Translations under genes and position numbers: made by a program
Assembly (NCBI GenBank): GCA_016235595.1
Contig: JACRJX010000009.1
Location: 62,001 to 126,000 of the forward strand
DNA: 64,000 nt
Source: Verrucomicrobiota bacterium
GTDB taxonomy: Bacteria > Verrucomicrobiota > Verrucomicrobiia > CAIQCK01
Reading direction: 5' to 3'
Shown: positions 46,649 through 56,915 of the stretch, piece by piece
Position numbering within the stretch: position 1 is the stretch's first letter
How the letters are laid out: each line of letters begins with the position of its first letter
Notes under the pieces: model-generated
Told to the model about the DNA's origin: nothing
The model's input: the letters and a program-made list of their open reading frames with translations, nothing else
The model's database searches: none

Positions 46649-49600
46649 CTATGCCCGCCGACGGCGCAACGTCAGTACGGTGGCCAGCCACAACACCCCG
46701 AAGGTGACGACACCAAGGCCTGCCTTGACCGGCCAGCCGATGGCACGCGTGTTCAACGCGTGGAATTGAATGGTCATCGGCCTGGCGAGGTCGGTTTGCA
46801 GTACTTGAGTGAACACATGTTTCACGCCATGCGTCGGCAGGTTCACACGCAGCGGCAGCACCCGCGCCACAGCCAATTCCTGCGCCTGTTGAAGCTTGTC
46901 GTATTGCTTCGCCGCCGCGTCAGCGTCCGTACGTGCTGCTTGCTGAGGAGCCGCCTGACCTTTCTCAAACTGGCTGCCGAGTTGCCCCGTGTTGTCAACG
47001 ACGCCGCCTAGGCTGATTACCTGCCCGTTATAAGCAACATTTTCGCCGCCCATCTTGCGCACTTGTTGCTCAACGTCTTTGAAATCGAGGGAGTTCTGCA
47101 GGAACACCGTGCCCTGGCCGCCGCTGGCGCGGGCGCGGTTATAGGCGTCCACGGCAACTTTGGCTTTGCCTAGAGAGAGGTTGCTGCGGGCGCTGTTCAG
47201 GAATGACGACACCTCGGCCTGCTGCGCCTTCGCCTGTTCGTTCTCGGCACGCTGATATTCGCTGAGGCTGAAGATCTGCACGAGTGGCGCGTCGACCTCC
47301 TCGTGTTTCATCGATCCCTCAAAGCCGCTGTAGCTGTAGTCGGGCGGCAGATACAGCGACCACCGCGCATTCTTCAGCGGCACGTCCACTGCGGGCGAGA
47401 CCAGTTCAAACCGGCCGCGCGTAGCGGGGAATTTCTCCGGGCTGACATAGGTCAACTCCACTCTCACCGTCTCGCGGTCACCACTGGCGCGCTCCAACGG
47501 CAACTGCAGCGTGCCTTCGCGATCGCTCTTGCCGGGCCGCACCGCCTGTCCCGCAACGAACGCTGACCAGACGCGCGCGCCCGGCGGCAACGTCACCCGC
47601 AGGAATTGCCGGCCATTGTTGCGCACCTCCAGCCACATCGTCGTCATCGTCTGGCCATCCTCGGCCACCTCGGTCACGAGCCGCGCACTGTCCACGAGCG
47701 CCTGGAGCACCTCGGCTTCCGCAAAACGTTTTGCCGCCAGTTTTAGCTTCCACCCCGGTCGCAGGTAACGGTAGGCCAGCACCGTCGCCTCCGGCGCGCG
47801 GCCCGACCATTCCGGCAATTCGCCCGCGTCCACGCGCAGTAGATCGCCGCCAACCGGCTGGCCGTCCACCTGCAACGGCGGCCGCGCCATCACCGCCAGC
47901 GCTCCGCTTTCGCGCTCGACGCCGAGCGCCTCGATGCCGGCCAGATCCAGCGCGCCTTGCTTGACGTTCCACGGCAGTTCCCACGTCACGGTCAGCGTGT
48001 AGGCGCCGCGCGTCTTGTTTTGCAGCTCGATGCGCCAGTCACCGCCTTGTTGGTCGCGACGGCGGATGTCCGCGCCCTGCAACTCAACGTTCTTGAACGC
48101 AGCCGGCACACGCAAGCGCAGTTCCTTCACCGGCGCGTTCTGAATGTCGTAGCGCACCAGCGACCGGCCGCTAACCAGCGCCTCGGTCATCGTCACCCAG
48201 TTGACAACTTCGGCGCGCACCCACGGCTCGACGGCTTCCGTGGCAACGGCCAGTTTCCACGGCGCGCGCGCCGTCGGTTCGCTGGCAATGAACTTGTAAG
48301 CCAGCGTCGCGCCGGCAGACGAATCGTTACCGGTGGTCGCAGCGGGAATCTCGGTGAGACCCTCGATCGATTCACTCTTGAGCTGGATGCCCGGCTCCGC
48401 CGAGACGCTGAGGGTGCCGGAAAGCTTCCGTGTGCCGAGCGGATGCACGCCGGCAATCTCCACGCTCTTGGGCAACGCCTTCCACATCCTGACCAGCGAC
48501 GCATGCAGCGAATACGCGCCGAGCGCGCGTTCCTTCAGCGCAACCTCCAGCAGCCGCTGACCGGCATCGGTGCGCTCGACCCACTGCGAGATGTTGTCAC
48601 CGCTGACCGACTCGACGCGGAAGCCCGGCGGCAACGCCAGCCGCAACGCGAATATGCCGGCCTTCTTGATCGTGTAGTCCACCTGCGCCGTCACGCCGAT
48701 CTGTTCGGCTGTGACGCGGAACTGATTCTGCACCGCCGCCTCGATCTGCGGCTGCACGGCCTCGACGCGTGCCGTCAGTTCAAACTCCGGTCGTTGGAAT
48801 CGATACGCGGCGACAACCGGCGGTGGTTCTTCGCGCTTCACCGCAGCTCGCTTCGCGGCCAAGGGCAGCTTCGCAAACTCGTCACCGAGTGTTAACCGCC
48901 GCTGCTCGGCTTTCAGGAACTCCTCCGTGTCCACGCGCTGCAACTCGCCGGCCGTCTCGACGGTGACGTTCAGCTCCTCGCTGCCCGCCAACGCAATCCA
49001 ACCGGTTTCGCGCTTCGCCTCCAGCGCGCGCGGCGCTTCAACGCGTTCCGACGCCGGCAGTTTGGTAAGAACTTTCTCGGTGATGACCGTCAGCGGCCAG
49101 TTGGTGGATGAAATGCCTTTGAGCAACTCGACGGTGAGCAGTTGGGCCGCAGCGCCGGCTTTGGCTGGGAGCGGCGGTTTCCCTTCCGCTGCATTCCCCG
49201 GCGCAGCCGGGACGGCAGAAACGTCGCCGCCTCCAGTCACGTCCCACGTCCGGATCAAATTACCCTCGACTTTCAGCAGCCGCTGGCCGGCCGGAAGCCG
49301 CACGCGCACCTGGCGCAGTTCACCCTGCGCGACCTGGAACGAAAGCGTGGCCCGCGTGTTCAGCACACCGCCGCCGAAGCTGGCCAGTGTCGTGTTCTGG
49401 CAGAAGACCGTCGCCGCCACCTCGGCTGCGCGCTTGGTCTGCGGCGTCCACGACATCTCGACCCGCGTGGCCGCGCCGAGCACCGCCTCGACGCGCGTCT
49501 GCTGCTGCTCGACGGTGGTCTTGAACGACACCGCGGTCGGCGCTTCCACCACCGCGTCGGTTTCATCGAGCGCGGCGGCAAGTTTGCTCGTCAGCGCGGG

Positions 49601-52600
49601 TGGGATGGCGAACGCCAATTGCCGGCTGGTCTCGTCGCCAGTGGCCTTCACCACGAACTTCACGCGCACCGTTGCCGCGCCTCGCTTCGGCAGCAGCATG
49701 GCAAGCATCTTGCCGTCGCGCACCAGTCTCGCGTCCTTGAAGCTGGCGGAAAACTCCTGCACCGCCACGTCGTCGCCGAACAGTGTCACGCGCCGGCCGG
49801 CCTCGCCCGCCTGCAACGCGAACGCCGCCTCGAACTGTGCAATCTTGCCACGCACCGTGCCAGTATAGGTGGCTGAGGTGATCGCGACGCCGGGCGACGG
49901 AGGGATGGCGGGATGAAGTAATGGAGCAACAAGATGCTGCGCGGCCTGGGCGCGCTGCTGCGTGTCGGCGGCGTTTGCCGCGGCCAGGAAGAACGCCAGC
50001 GCAAGCAGCGTCGTCACAGCAGGCGCACCGGGACCGGGGCCAGAAGGCGGCGGTGGTTGTGGCGGTGTGAGCTTTGGCGGTTGAGACGGCAGCAGTTTCT
50101 TCGCCAACCAGACCATGACGATGATCGCCAACGCCGGCACGAGCACGATGAGCGCGACGTGCAACAACCTCAGCGCGACCAGCGCGCTGCCGACGCTGCC
50201 GAGGCAGAGCGCGAGGCCAACCGCGAGATGGAGACCGCGCGGGCGGGCGCGGCGCGTTTGCCAGCGGACGATCCACACGCCGAAGAGAAACACGACCAGT
50301 TCAAGCGCGGCGCGGGCGGCGTTGCGCACGTCGGTCTTGATCGCCCACGCCTGCGCCGTCAGCGCCTCGCCGCCAATGTTGAGCACCTTGGTAAACACGA
50401 ACCGCTCGCCGGTGCGCGGGATGTCCACGCGAATCGGCCGGATGCCCGCCACGGCTGTGCCAGCGATGTCCGCCTCACCGGAAGCTGCGGCGGCTGGTGC
50501 TGCTGCGCTTGCGGCGGCAGGGCCATTCCAAGTGCCCGCAAGGGTTCCAACACCGCCACCAAACTGGCTGACAGCGCCGTTACTCATAATCATCGTCCCG
50601 CCGTTGATTGTAGTGCCGTCGACGAAAGTGTTGCCGCCGCGCCTGGAAATGCTACTCGCCCGCCTGTTGCTGATAACGCTATTCCCCGCGTTCAACGCCA
50701 GATTTGCCACCGTGGGCAACTCGGTTGTAACGACGCCCTGATCCGTCATCTGGACTTGAACGTTGTCGAAAGTCACTGCGCGTCGTTTGACGGAGGTCAC
50801 TGTCGGCATCAACACGCCAGCCAGGAGCACGACCACGAATCCGCAGGAGAAGACGGCGACCGCGCCTTTCCACCCACGGCGGACGGCAGCGACGATCAGG
50901 ATGAACACAAAGAACAGCACCACGACCACCGCCACCATCGCCGCGCCTTCGTCGAACATCTCCTGGTAAAACTTCACGAACGCATCCCATGCGTCGTGCA
51001 AGTCATAGGTGGTGCCGCGCGCGACAGTCATGTTGCCGCCGAAGTTCGCCAGCGTGTGCGTCGCAGGCACGTAGAGTTCCCACTCGGCGTAGGTGGTCTG
51101 CACGTCGGTCTTGGGCGCTTCGAGCTTGACGGCGCTGGGCCACCATGATTTCAAGCCGCCGGCGTCATCGGTGGCCACGGTTGTCGGTTTGGGGGCGGTC
51201 TTCTTTCCACCGAGGTTCTGCGCATAAACGATGTCCACTGCGAACGCCTGGTCGCGATTCGCGCCGCGCGGCAACGGCGCCAGCAGCGCGTCGCCGTCGC
51301 GCTCGGCCTTCACCGGCTGGTTGGCGACGTAGCAGCTCCAGAACTCCGCGCCGTGCGGCAGCGTGAACCGCTGGAACTGCTTGTCGTTGTTCTTCACCAT
51401 GAACGACGCCTGCGTCAGCATCTGGCCGGTATCGGTCAGCACCGTCGTCAACTGCGTGCGGTCGGCCACCGCGTCGAGCACACCCAACAACTCGTGGCGA
51501 ACCACCTCGACGGACAGTTCATACGGCTCGCCGGATGGGTAACGATAGGCCAGCAGCACCGGCCGCGAGATGAGAGCGCGGTCGTTCTCGGCCAACTCGG
51601 CCTCGTCCACGCGGCGCAACGGCCCGCTGGCGGTTTTTTCGTGCAGTTGCAGGCTCGCCGCGCTGGTGATGGCAACGGTGCCAGTCTCACGTTCCACATC
51701 GAGGGCGTGCATGCCGCCGACGGCGAGCGTGGCTTTGTGCGGATCGAACGCCTCGTCGTAGGTAATGACCAGGGTGTAGCCGCCCCACGCCTTCTCCTGC
51801 AACGAGAGCGTCCAGACCTCGCCTTGATCGTCCTTGCTCTGGTCCTTGCGGCGAATGCCGGAGCCGGTGAACTCGACGTTCTTCCAGTGCGACGGCAGCC
51901 GGAGCCGGAACTCCTGCACGCCTTGATTAAAAATGGCGTAGCGGACCGTGGCGCTGCCGCCAACGAGACCGTCGCCAACGGTGACGAGGTTGAAGATGTC
52001 CACCAGCAAGCGCGGCGCGAGCCGCTCGACGCCAAGCGCGAGCTGCCAGTCCGGTTGGTCGGCGGTGTAGGCAAGCACGAGATTCGTCTGAAAGTGACGG
52101 GTGACCTTTTCTCCCCGCAAGGTGTTCAGGATGTTTTCGATGTTATCCAGATCGGATGGATCATTGGATACGAAAAGCCGGCCGGTCTCCGCCTGATAAG
52201 TCACCGAAGCGCCCACGTCGAACTTCACACCCGCTTTCACGAAGAAATTCTTAATATCTTCGCTCGACACCTTCTTGCCGCCGCCCGAAGCCGTTCCTGG
52301 CGGGCCGTCTGGAAGAATCTTGGTAAAGACGTCGACCGGCACTTGGAACTCGCGAATTTGGAAGGCGCCGGGCGGCTGATAAGAGCGAGGCTCAATGAGA
52401 ACGGCATGTTTATCCAAGACGAATTTCAAACCGGCGATATCGGTCACATAACGCAGCGCATCGCGTAACGGCACATCCATCAGGTTCAAGGTAATTGCAG
52501 GTGTGCCCGCTCCCGAAGCAATTGCAGGCGTGCCCGCTCCCGAATCAACCTTCGAATCAGCGGCCCCCAAACCACCGCCAAAGACGATATTCACGCCGTT

Positions 52601-54256
52601 GCCGCCGCTTTGTTGTTCGTCAATCGCACGACTTTGCTCGTTCAGAAACCTGATGACATCGACGATGTTGGCTTCCCTGAAATCCATCTTCGGCAGGCGA
52701 ATCGTATCGAGTTTCCTATCAATCTCTATTATCTCCCTGGAGATGGCGGTGGAAACTGCGGTTCCTTCCTTGAAATCCGACTCCCGCAGCGAGGCCACGG
52801 GCACCTCGCGCAAGCCGGTGAGTTTTGCGGTCTTGAGCCGGAAACCGGGAGCGACGGCGGCGGCGAGCTGCGCAGTCTCCTTCGTCGCGCCGGCGGCGCG
52901 CAACGGCACAAGCGCGATCTGCTCCGGCACGGTCTTCTGCGCCAGTTCGAGCTGAACATCAAGTCTGCACGTGCCAAGGACGCGGCCTGAGAAATTGATG
53001 GTGAGTTTGTTTCCCGCGGCCTTCCAATCCTCAATGCCCTCGCCGTGCACATCCGCGACAAGAAAGCTGCCGAGCGGCGCGAGTTCGAGCGAGTAAATGC
53101 CGGCCTTCTCGACGGTCAGCGTAATCGCGTGGGTGACGAGCAGCCGTGTTTCCTCCAACCGCGCAGTGACGTGCGTGGCGGTGGTGATCACCGGCTCGAT
53201 GCGGCGCAGTTTGAGCGCGAGCGTCGCGGGCCGGCCATAGAACTGGTAGGCCGCGAGCGCGCCACCGGGAGCGTTCACCTGCCGCAGGCCGGTGGCGGTA
53301 TCGGTTTCCACCAGCATGTCCTCCGCCGAAAGCGTCAGCGAGCCGGTCTCGCGCGCAACCTCCTGCGGCTGCGGCGGCGCGAGTTGCGCGGCGGCAGATG
53401 CGGCCTCGACCGGCTGCTCGCTGTAAAGCGTAAGCGTGTAGCTCTTCTCCAGCGGCTTGAGCGGCTCGACCGTGAGCAGTTGACGGCCTCCCTCGGTCTT
53501 GATCTGCCAGTCGCGAACCTGTTCGCTCTGGAGCCGCGTGAGTGCCTGCGCGGCCGGCAACGTCACGGTGAGCTTCGGGACGTTGCCTTGGACGATCTCG
53601 TAGTTGAGCCGCGTGGTGAACTTCACAACAGCCGGTGTGATGTGGGCGGCGGCGGTCGTCTCGCAGGTCACGAGCGCCTTGCGCGCAGCCTCGGCGGCCT
53701 TGCTCTGCCAACGCAACGATACCGCACGGTCAGCGCCGAGCAGTCCGCACACTTTTGCCGCGCCGCCTTTCGGTTGCGGCTCGGTAACGGTGCCGCTGAG
53801 CAGTTGCAGTTCGATGCCGTCGCCGGCAGCTTGCGCGGTGATGAACGCGATGGCCGCGACCGGGCCGGTGAACGAAACCTGGTTCCACGGCTCGGCTCGC
53901 GTGACCTTTGCGACGAGGTCGAGTTTGATTTTGAACCGGCCCGCCTTGGCCGCCACGAGATGGTACTGATTGCCTGCGCGGGCCAAGCGCAGGTTCTCAG
54001 GAAGTTTTGACGGCAGCACGGCCACATCACCCTCGAATAGCGTGGCGCATGCCTCGCCGCGACCGCTCGCCTCGGCGTCGAGTTCCACAGCAAAGCGCGC
54101 TTCCTTCTCGGCGAGGGTGGCCGTGTAACGAACCTCGCGCACAACCAGCTCTGCGACGGGAGGTGGAGGAGCTTCCTTGGCGAATGCAGCAGTCGGGAGA
54201 AGAACGGCGACAAGCAGGCGGGCAATTAAGCGCATGGTGGACCTCCGGTTTCTCAC
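46649..54256 (-). CDS. Giant exported protein of two homologous halves with inserted STN/secretin-like domain
   Basis: 2535 residues with an N-terminal signal peptide (LIARLLVAVLLPTAAFAK). Half A spans about 20-1390, half B about 1436-2535. Corresponding segments include AGIYSLELAPLGSF / AGIFALRLALPPGF, EFRLRLPSHWKNVEF / ELRLRVPAAFKNVEL, HALDVERETGTVAI / EALGVERESGALAV and RFVFTKVL / KHVFTQVL before the terminal membrane helix. Half A alone contains about 200 inserted residues (about 515-715) resembling STN/secretin short domains: KMDFREANIVDVIRFLNEQ, VPLRDALRYVTDIAGLKFVL and IENILNTLR. Half A also has extra membrane segments (about 1104-1150, 1312-1390). A Pro-rich linker (about 1390-1413) and a second signal-like helix (TTLLALAFFLAAANA) join the halves, suggesting fusion of two tandem genes. 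The C-terminus is one membrane helix followed by RRRRA. Function unknown. Confidence 0.85.
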   Translation of the reverse strand: MRNRRSTMRLIARLLVAVLLPTAAFAKEAPPPPVAELVVREVRYTATLAEKEARFAVELDAEASGRGEACATLFEGDVAVLPSKLPENLRLARAGNQYHLVAAKAGRFKIKLDLVAKVTRAEPWNQVSFTGPVAAIAFITAQAAGDGIELQLLSGTVTEPQPKGGAAKVCGLLGADRAVSLRWQSKAAEAARKALVTCETTAAAHITPAVVKFTTRLNYEIVQGNVPKLTVTLPAAQALTRLQSEQVRDWQIKTEGGRQLLTVEPLKPLEKSYTLTLYSEQPVEAASAAAQLAPPQPQEVARETGSLTLSAEDMLVETDTATGLRQVNAPGGALAAYQFYGRPATLALKLRRIEPVITTATHVTARLEETRLLVTHAITLTVEKAGIYSLELAPLGSFLVADVHGEGIEDWKAAGNKLTINFSGRVLGTCRLDVQLELAQKTVPEQIALVPLRAAGATKETAQLAAAVAPGFRLKTAKLTGLREVPVASLRESDFKEGTAVSTAISREIIEIDRKLDTIRLPKMDFREANIVDVIRFLNEQSRAIDEQQSGGNGVNIVFGGGLGAADSKVDSGAGTPAIASGAGTPAITLNLMDVPLRDALRYVTDIAGLKFVLDKHAVLIEPRSYQPPGAFQIREFQVPVDVFTKILPDGPPGTASGGGKKVSSEDIKNFFVKAGVKFDVGASVTYQAETGRLFVSNDPSDLDNIENILNTLRGEKVTRHFQTNLVLAYTADQPDWQLALGVERLAPRLLVDIFNLVTVGDGLVGGSATVRYAIFNQGVQEFRLRLPSHWKNVEFTGSGIRRKDQSKDDQGEVWTLSLQEKAWGGYTLVITYDEAFDPHKATLAVGGMHALDVERETGTVAITSAASLQLHEKTASGPLRRVDEAELAENDRALISRPVLLAYRYPSGEPYELSVEVVRHELLGVLDAVADRTQLTTVLTDTGQMLTQASFMVKNNDKQFQRFTLPHGAEFWSCYVANQPVKAERDGDALLAPLPRGANRDQAFAVDIVYAQNLGGKKTAPKPTTVATDDAGGLKSWWPSAVKLEAPKTDVQTTYAEWELYVPATHTLANFGGNMTVARGTTYDLHDAWDAFVKFYQEMFDEGAAMVAVVVVLFFVFILIVAAVRRGWKGAVAVFSCGFVVVLLAGVLMPTVTSVKRRAVTFDNVQVQMTDQGVVTTELPTVANLALNAGNSVISNRRASSISRRGGNTFVDGTTINGGTMIMSNGAVSQFGGGVGTLAGTWNGPAAASAAAPAAAASGEADIAGTAVAGIRPIRVDIPRTGERFVFTKVLNIGGEALTAQAWAIKTDVRNAARAALELVVFLFGVWIVRWQTRRARPRGLHLAVGLALCLGSVGSALVALRLLHVALIVLVPALAIIVMVWLAKKLLPSQPPKLTPPQPPPPSGPGPGAPAVTTLLALAFFLAAANAADTQQRAQAAQHLVAPLLHPAIPPSPGVAITSATYTGTVRGKIAQFEAAFALQAGEAGRRVTLFGDDVAVQEFSASFKDARLVRDGKMLAMLLPKRGAATVRVKFVVKATGDETSRQLAFAIPPALTSKLAAALDETDAVVEAPTAVSFKTTVEQQQTRVEAVLGAATRVEMSWTPQTKRAAEVAATVFCQNTTLASFGGGVLNTRATLSFQVAQGELRQVRVRLPAGQRLLKVEGNLIRTWDVTGGGDVSAVPAAPGNAAEGKPPLPAKAGAAAQLLTVELLKGISSTNWPLTVITEKVLTKLPASERVEAPRALEAKRETGWIALAGSEELNVTVETAGELQRVDTEEFLKAEQRRLTLGDEFAKLPLAAKRAAVKREEPPPVVAAYRFQRPEFELTARVEAVQPQIEAAVQNQFRVTAEQIGVTAQVDYTIKKAGIFALRLALPPGFRVESVSGDNISQWVERTDAGQRLLEVALKERALGAYSLHASLVRMWKALPKSVEIAGVHPLGTRKLSGTLSVSAEPGIQLKSESIEGLTEIPAATTGNDSSAGATLAYKFIASEPTARAPWKLAVATEAVEPWVRAEVVNWVTMTEALVSGRSLVRYDIQNAPVKELRLRVPAAFKNVELQGADIRRRDQQGGDWRIELQNKTRGAYTLTVTWELPWNVKQGALDLAGIEALGVERESGALAVMARPPLQVDGQPVGGDLLRVDAGELPEWSGRAPEATVLAYRYLRPGWKLKLAAKRFAEAEVLQALVDSARLVTEVAEDGQTMTTMWLEVRNNGRQFLRVTLPPGARVWSAFVAGQAVRPGKSDREGTLQLPLERASGDRETVRVELTYVSPEKFPATRGRFELVSPAVDVPLKNARWSLYLPPDYSYSGFEGSMKHEEVDAPLVQIFSLSEYQRAENEQAKAQQAEVSSFLNSARSNLSLGKAKVAVDAYNRARASGGQGTVFLQNSLDFKDVEQQVRKMGGENVAYNGQVISLGGVVDNTGQLGSQFEKGQAAPQQAARTDADAAAKQYDKLQQAQELAVARVLPLRVNLPTHGVKHVFTQVLQTDLARPMTIQFHALNTRAIGWPVKAGLGVVTFGVLWLATVLTLRRRRA
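52493..52543. repeat. 24-bp tandem repeat inside the giant gene
   Basis: The 24-base units 52493-52516 and 52520-52543 differ at one position and recur with a 27-base period. They encode a repeated GAGTPAIAS-like nonapeptide within the STN-like insert. Confidence 0.7.
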
Positions 54257-54326
54257 GGGTAGTTAGACAGGTTTCATAGGAAAAAGCTCCAAAAAAAGTT
54301 GCGTCTGGGACAAAGAACGAAGAGAT

Positions 54327-54378
54327 GCAGAGGATGTAGTGAGACATCGGGTATCTTGTATTTCTTCGCATCCTCTGC
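54327..54378. repeat. Inverted repeat in the divergent promoter region
   Basis: GCAGAGGATG (54327-54336) is the exact reverse complement of CATCCTCTGC (54369-54378), 32 bases apart, in the 188-base gap between the giant gene and the SUMF1-like gene. It may be a regulatory palindrome or a dispersed repeat. Confidence 0.5.
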
Positions 54379-54444
54379 GCCGCTGCGCTCAGATCCACAC
54401 CGTTCGCTTGCAGCCGCCGCTGCGGCCTGATAACTAGAACCAAC

Positions 54445-55317
54445 ATGAACCTGCGAGCCATTCTGCGAGACCTTGTTCTTGCTGCCATCTGTGTTGGCAC
54501 AGCGCTCGCCCAAACCCCTCCGCCACCATCACCGGCCGCGTCTACCGCCGCACCAGTGCCAGCCAAGAAACCAGCAGCCGGACAACCGTCGTTCGTCAAC
54601 GTCGTCAAGATTCGCATGGTGCTGATTCCCGCAGGCGAGTTCGACATGGGCAGTCCGAAAAGCGAAAGCTGGCGTTACTCGGAAGAGAGCCTCCATCATG
54701 TCACCATCACCCGACCGTTCTACATGGGTGCCACCGAAGTGACGCAGGCGCAATTTGCCGCCGTGATGAGAAGGAATCCGAGCTACTACAAGGGCGCGAA
54801 CCTGCCGGTGGAGCACGTGACGTGGAACGACGCGGTGGAGTTTTGCCGGCGGCTGAGCTTCATGGATAGCCGCACCTACCGGCTGCCGACAGAGGCCGAA
54901 TGGGAATACGCCTGCCGCGCCGGCAGCGACGGCAAGTTCTACAGCGGCGAGAATGATGCGGACCTGTTCAAAGCGGCATGGGTTGGCAGCGTCAGCAACA
55001 GCCGCACGCATCCAGTGGCAACGCTGGCGCCGAATAGGTTCGGTCTCTTCGATATCCTCGGCAATGTGTACGAATGGTGCGCCGATTACTACGACGCCAA
55101 CTACTACGTCAGGTCGCCGAAAACAGACCCGCCCGGTCCGCCGAAAGGCGCCGAGCGTGTGATTCGCGGCGGTGCCTACAACGAATCCATTCAGAATGCC
55201 CGCTGTGCCTACCGCACCGGCAAGGACCCCATGAAGACGCAGGCCAACCTTGGCTTCCGCATCGCCTGCGACGTGCCGCCGCCGGGACCAGCCACGCTGC
55301 CCGCCAAGACCCGATAA
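54445..55317 (+). CDS. Secreted SUMF1/formylglycine-generating-enzyme-like protein
   Basis: 290 residues. Signal peptide (about 1-23, ending ALAQ), a Pro/Ala-rich linker, then the FGE-sulfatase fold: MVLIPAGEFDMGSP (about 53-66), MGATEVTQAQFAAVM (about 94-108), PVEHVTWNDAVEFCRRLS (about 121-138), YRLPTEAEWEYACRAG (about 145-160), FGLFDILGNVYEWCADYY (about 199-216) and RVIRGGAYNE (about 235-244). The paired active-site cysteines of true formylglycine-generating enzymes are not apparent, so a binding or scaffold role is likelier than sulfatase activation. It is divergent from the giant gene with a shared 188-base promoter region. Confidence 0.87.
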   Translation: MNLRAILRDLVLAAICVGTALAQTPPPPSPAASTAAPVPAKKPAAGQPSFVNVVKIRMVLIPAGEFDMGSPKSESWRYSEESLHHVTITRPFYMGATEVTQAQFAAVMRRNPSYYKGANLPVEHVTWNDAVEFCRRLSFMDSRTYRLPTEAEWEYACRAGSDGKFYSGENDADLFKAAWVGSVSNSRTHPVATLAPNRFGLFDILGNVYEWCADYYDANYYVRSPKTDPPGPPKGAERVIRGGAYNESIQNARCAYRTGKDPMKTQANLGFRIACDVPPPGPATLPAKTR

Positions 55318-55381
55318 CGGCCGGGAAGCTGGAACTTTCGCGTAATTGACAACGGCATGGCCGACCGTCGCCGGCCTTCCA

Positions 55382-56761
55382 TTACTTGCCTTCGCCGACT
55401 TTTTCCAACACCTGATGGATGGCTTTGATGACGGTTTCCTCGACGTTCTCGGCGAAGGGGCCGGGCTGGCCGTAGTAGACCATACTGAAATCCGCTTCGT
55501 AACCGCCTTCTTTCAGGATGCGCAGGGAGGGGATGTAGCACATCACGTCGTTGGCGTACCCGATGGTCATCAGGTTCGCGTTGGGAAACTCGCGCTTGCA
55601 GCGCAACTGATAATCCACCACCACTTCGCCGCCCAGCGCGATCATGGTCAGGTCATTGCCAAGCCGGATCGCCTGCACCGGGTAGGGCGTCTGGCGGATG
55701 GGATGGTTCTGGTCGTAGGCGGCCAACATCATTTCGGCCCGCCGACGGAGGAACTTATTGGGCTTCTTTGCATCCCCTGCTTTTTTGAGTTCCTCTTCGA
55801 ACGTTTGGCGCGTGTGGGCGGCAAAGTCCAACTGGATCGACTGGAAGGCCGTGCGAATCGGCGGGTGTACGGGACGCAGGTCGGCGCCGAGCACGCGCTC
55901 AACTTCAATAGCCAGCGCCTTGCCGTGTTCGACTGCGAAGTCGAGCGAGCCACGCGGCTCTGGATTCTGGTCGGCGCCACAAAGAATGGTGAACATGGCC
56001 GTCGCACCCGGATGCAGTCTTTCCAGCTCGGCTTCGGCCTGGCCGGCGTAGTCGCCGTGAATCTTGTAGAAGTCCGGAAGCCTGTCTCCCTTGCCACCGA
56101 TGGTTGTGTTGTGGCAGGCGTAGCCAAACAGGATGGTGCGCAGCTTGCCATCGGGCGAAGTCACCTTCAGCACCGGCACATCGTGGTCCACCGGGCCGGC
56201 GGGATTGACACCGAACGTAACCTTGTCGCCCACACGTTGGCGGCGATTGGCGGCAAAACCGGCCGAGCCGTGCCCGGTGGCGAGTTTTGCGGGTGCAAGG
56301 TCGTTCAGCGCGTCACCCATGACGTTGACCAGGTTGTCCGTCAAACGGGCGCTATATTCCAACACGCGTTGCTTATCCTCAGCGGAGAAGTCGAACATCA
56401 CGTTCAGGTTCAGCCCGACGACGGGACCGCTGTGCGAGTGCGAACAACACAGCAATACGTCAGAGCGGTTGAGTTTAAACTGCTTCTTCGCGCGCGCGAA
56501 GACGTCATCCGAAACGCAATGGTGCAGCCCAATCAGGTCGCACGTAACAATGACAACGCGGTGACCTTGCGGATCGCTCAGAGCCAGCGCCCGCGCCCAG
56601 AGGTCTTGGAACACGCCCATGGACTGGTTGGTACGCGAGGAATAGCCGGACATCCAGAACGGTGTCGGCGGCGTAATCTTGACCTTGGCGACGCCGGCTT
56701 GAAAATCGGCAGCGAACGCAGTGCAACAGCTCAGCAGGAGGATAGGCAGGCAGTGTTTCAT
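55382..56761 (-). CDS. Secreted neutral/alkaline ceramidase-like protein
   Basis: 459 residues from the ATG at 56761, giving a signal peptide (CLPILLLSCCTAFAA). The neutral/alkaline non-lysosomal ceramidase N-terminal domain is visible: GVAKVKITPPTPFWMSGY (about 22-39), DLWARALALSDPQG, VIVTCDLIGL and SDVLLCCSHSHSGPVVG (about 98-114), with the His pair that binds zinc, then YACHNTTIGGKG, an expected His motif. The C-terminal immunoglobulin-like domain of full-length ceramidases appears to be missing. Such trimmed relatives are common in the PVC group and may act on other amides or esters. The longer reading to 56863 is rejected. Confidence 0.8.
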   Translation of the reverse strand: MKHCLPILLLSCCTAFAADFQAGVAKVKITPPTPFWMSGYSSRTNQSMGVFQDLWARALALSDPQGHRVVIVTCDLIGLHHCVSDDVFARAKKQFKLNRSDVLLCCSHSHSGPVVGLNLNVMFDFSAEDKQRVLEYSARLTDNLVNVMGDALNDLAPAKLATGHGSAGFAANRRQRVGDKVTFGVNPAGPVDHDVPVLKVTSPDGKLRTILFGYACHNTTIGGKGDRLPDFYKIHGDYAGQAEAELERLHPGATAMFTILCGADQNPEPRGSLDFAVEHGKALAIEVERVLGADLRPVHPPIRTAFQSIQLDFAAHTRQTFEEELKKAGDAKKPNKFLRRRAEMMLAAYDQNHPIRQTPYPVQAIRLGNDLTMIALGGEVVVDYQLRCKREFPNANLMTIGYANDVMCYIPSLRILKEGGYEADFSMVYYGQPGPFAENVEETVIKAIHQVLEKVGEGK

Positions 56762-56915
56762 AAATCGTCCGTCTTTCTCGAATGTGGCGCACACTAGACG
56801 CGCATGCCATTGGAGGCAACACCGAAGGCGCCGCGCAGCAGACAGCAAACGGCAGTCCGCCACGCCATGGCGACAATCCCGCGGCGAAATCGCTGGCTAT
56901 AGACCGTGTCCAACC

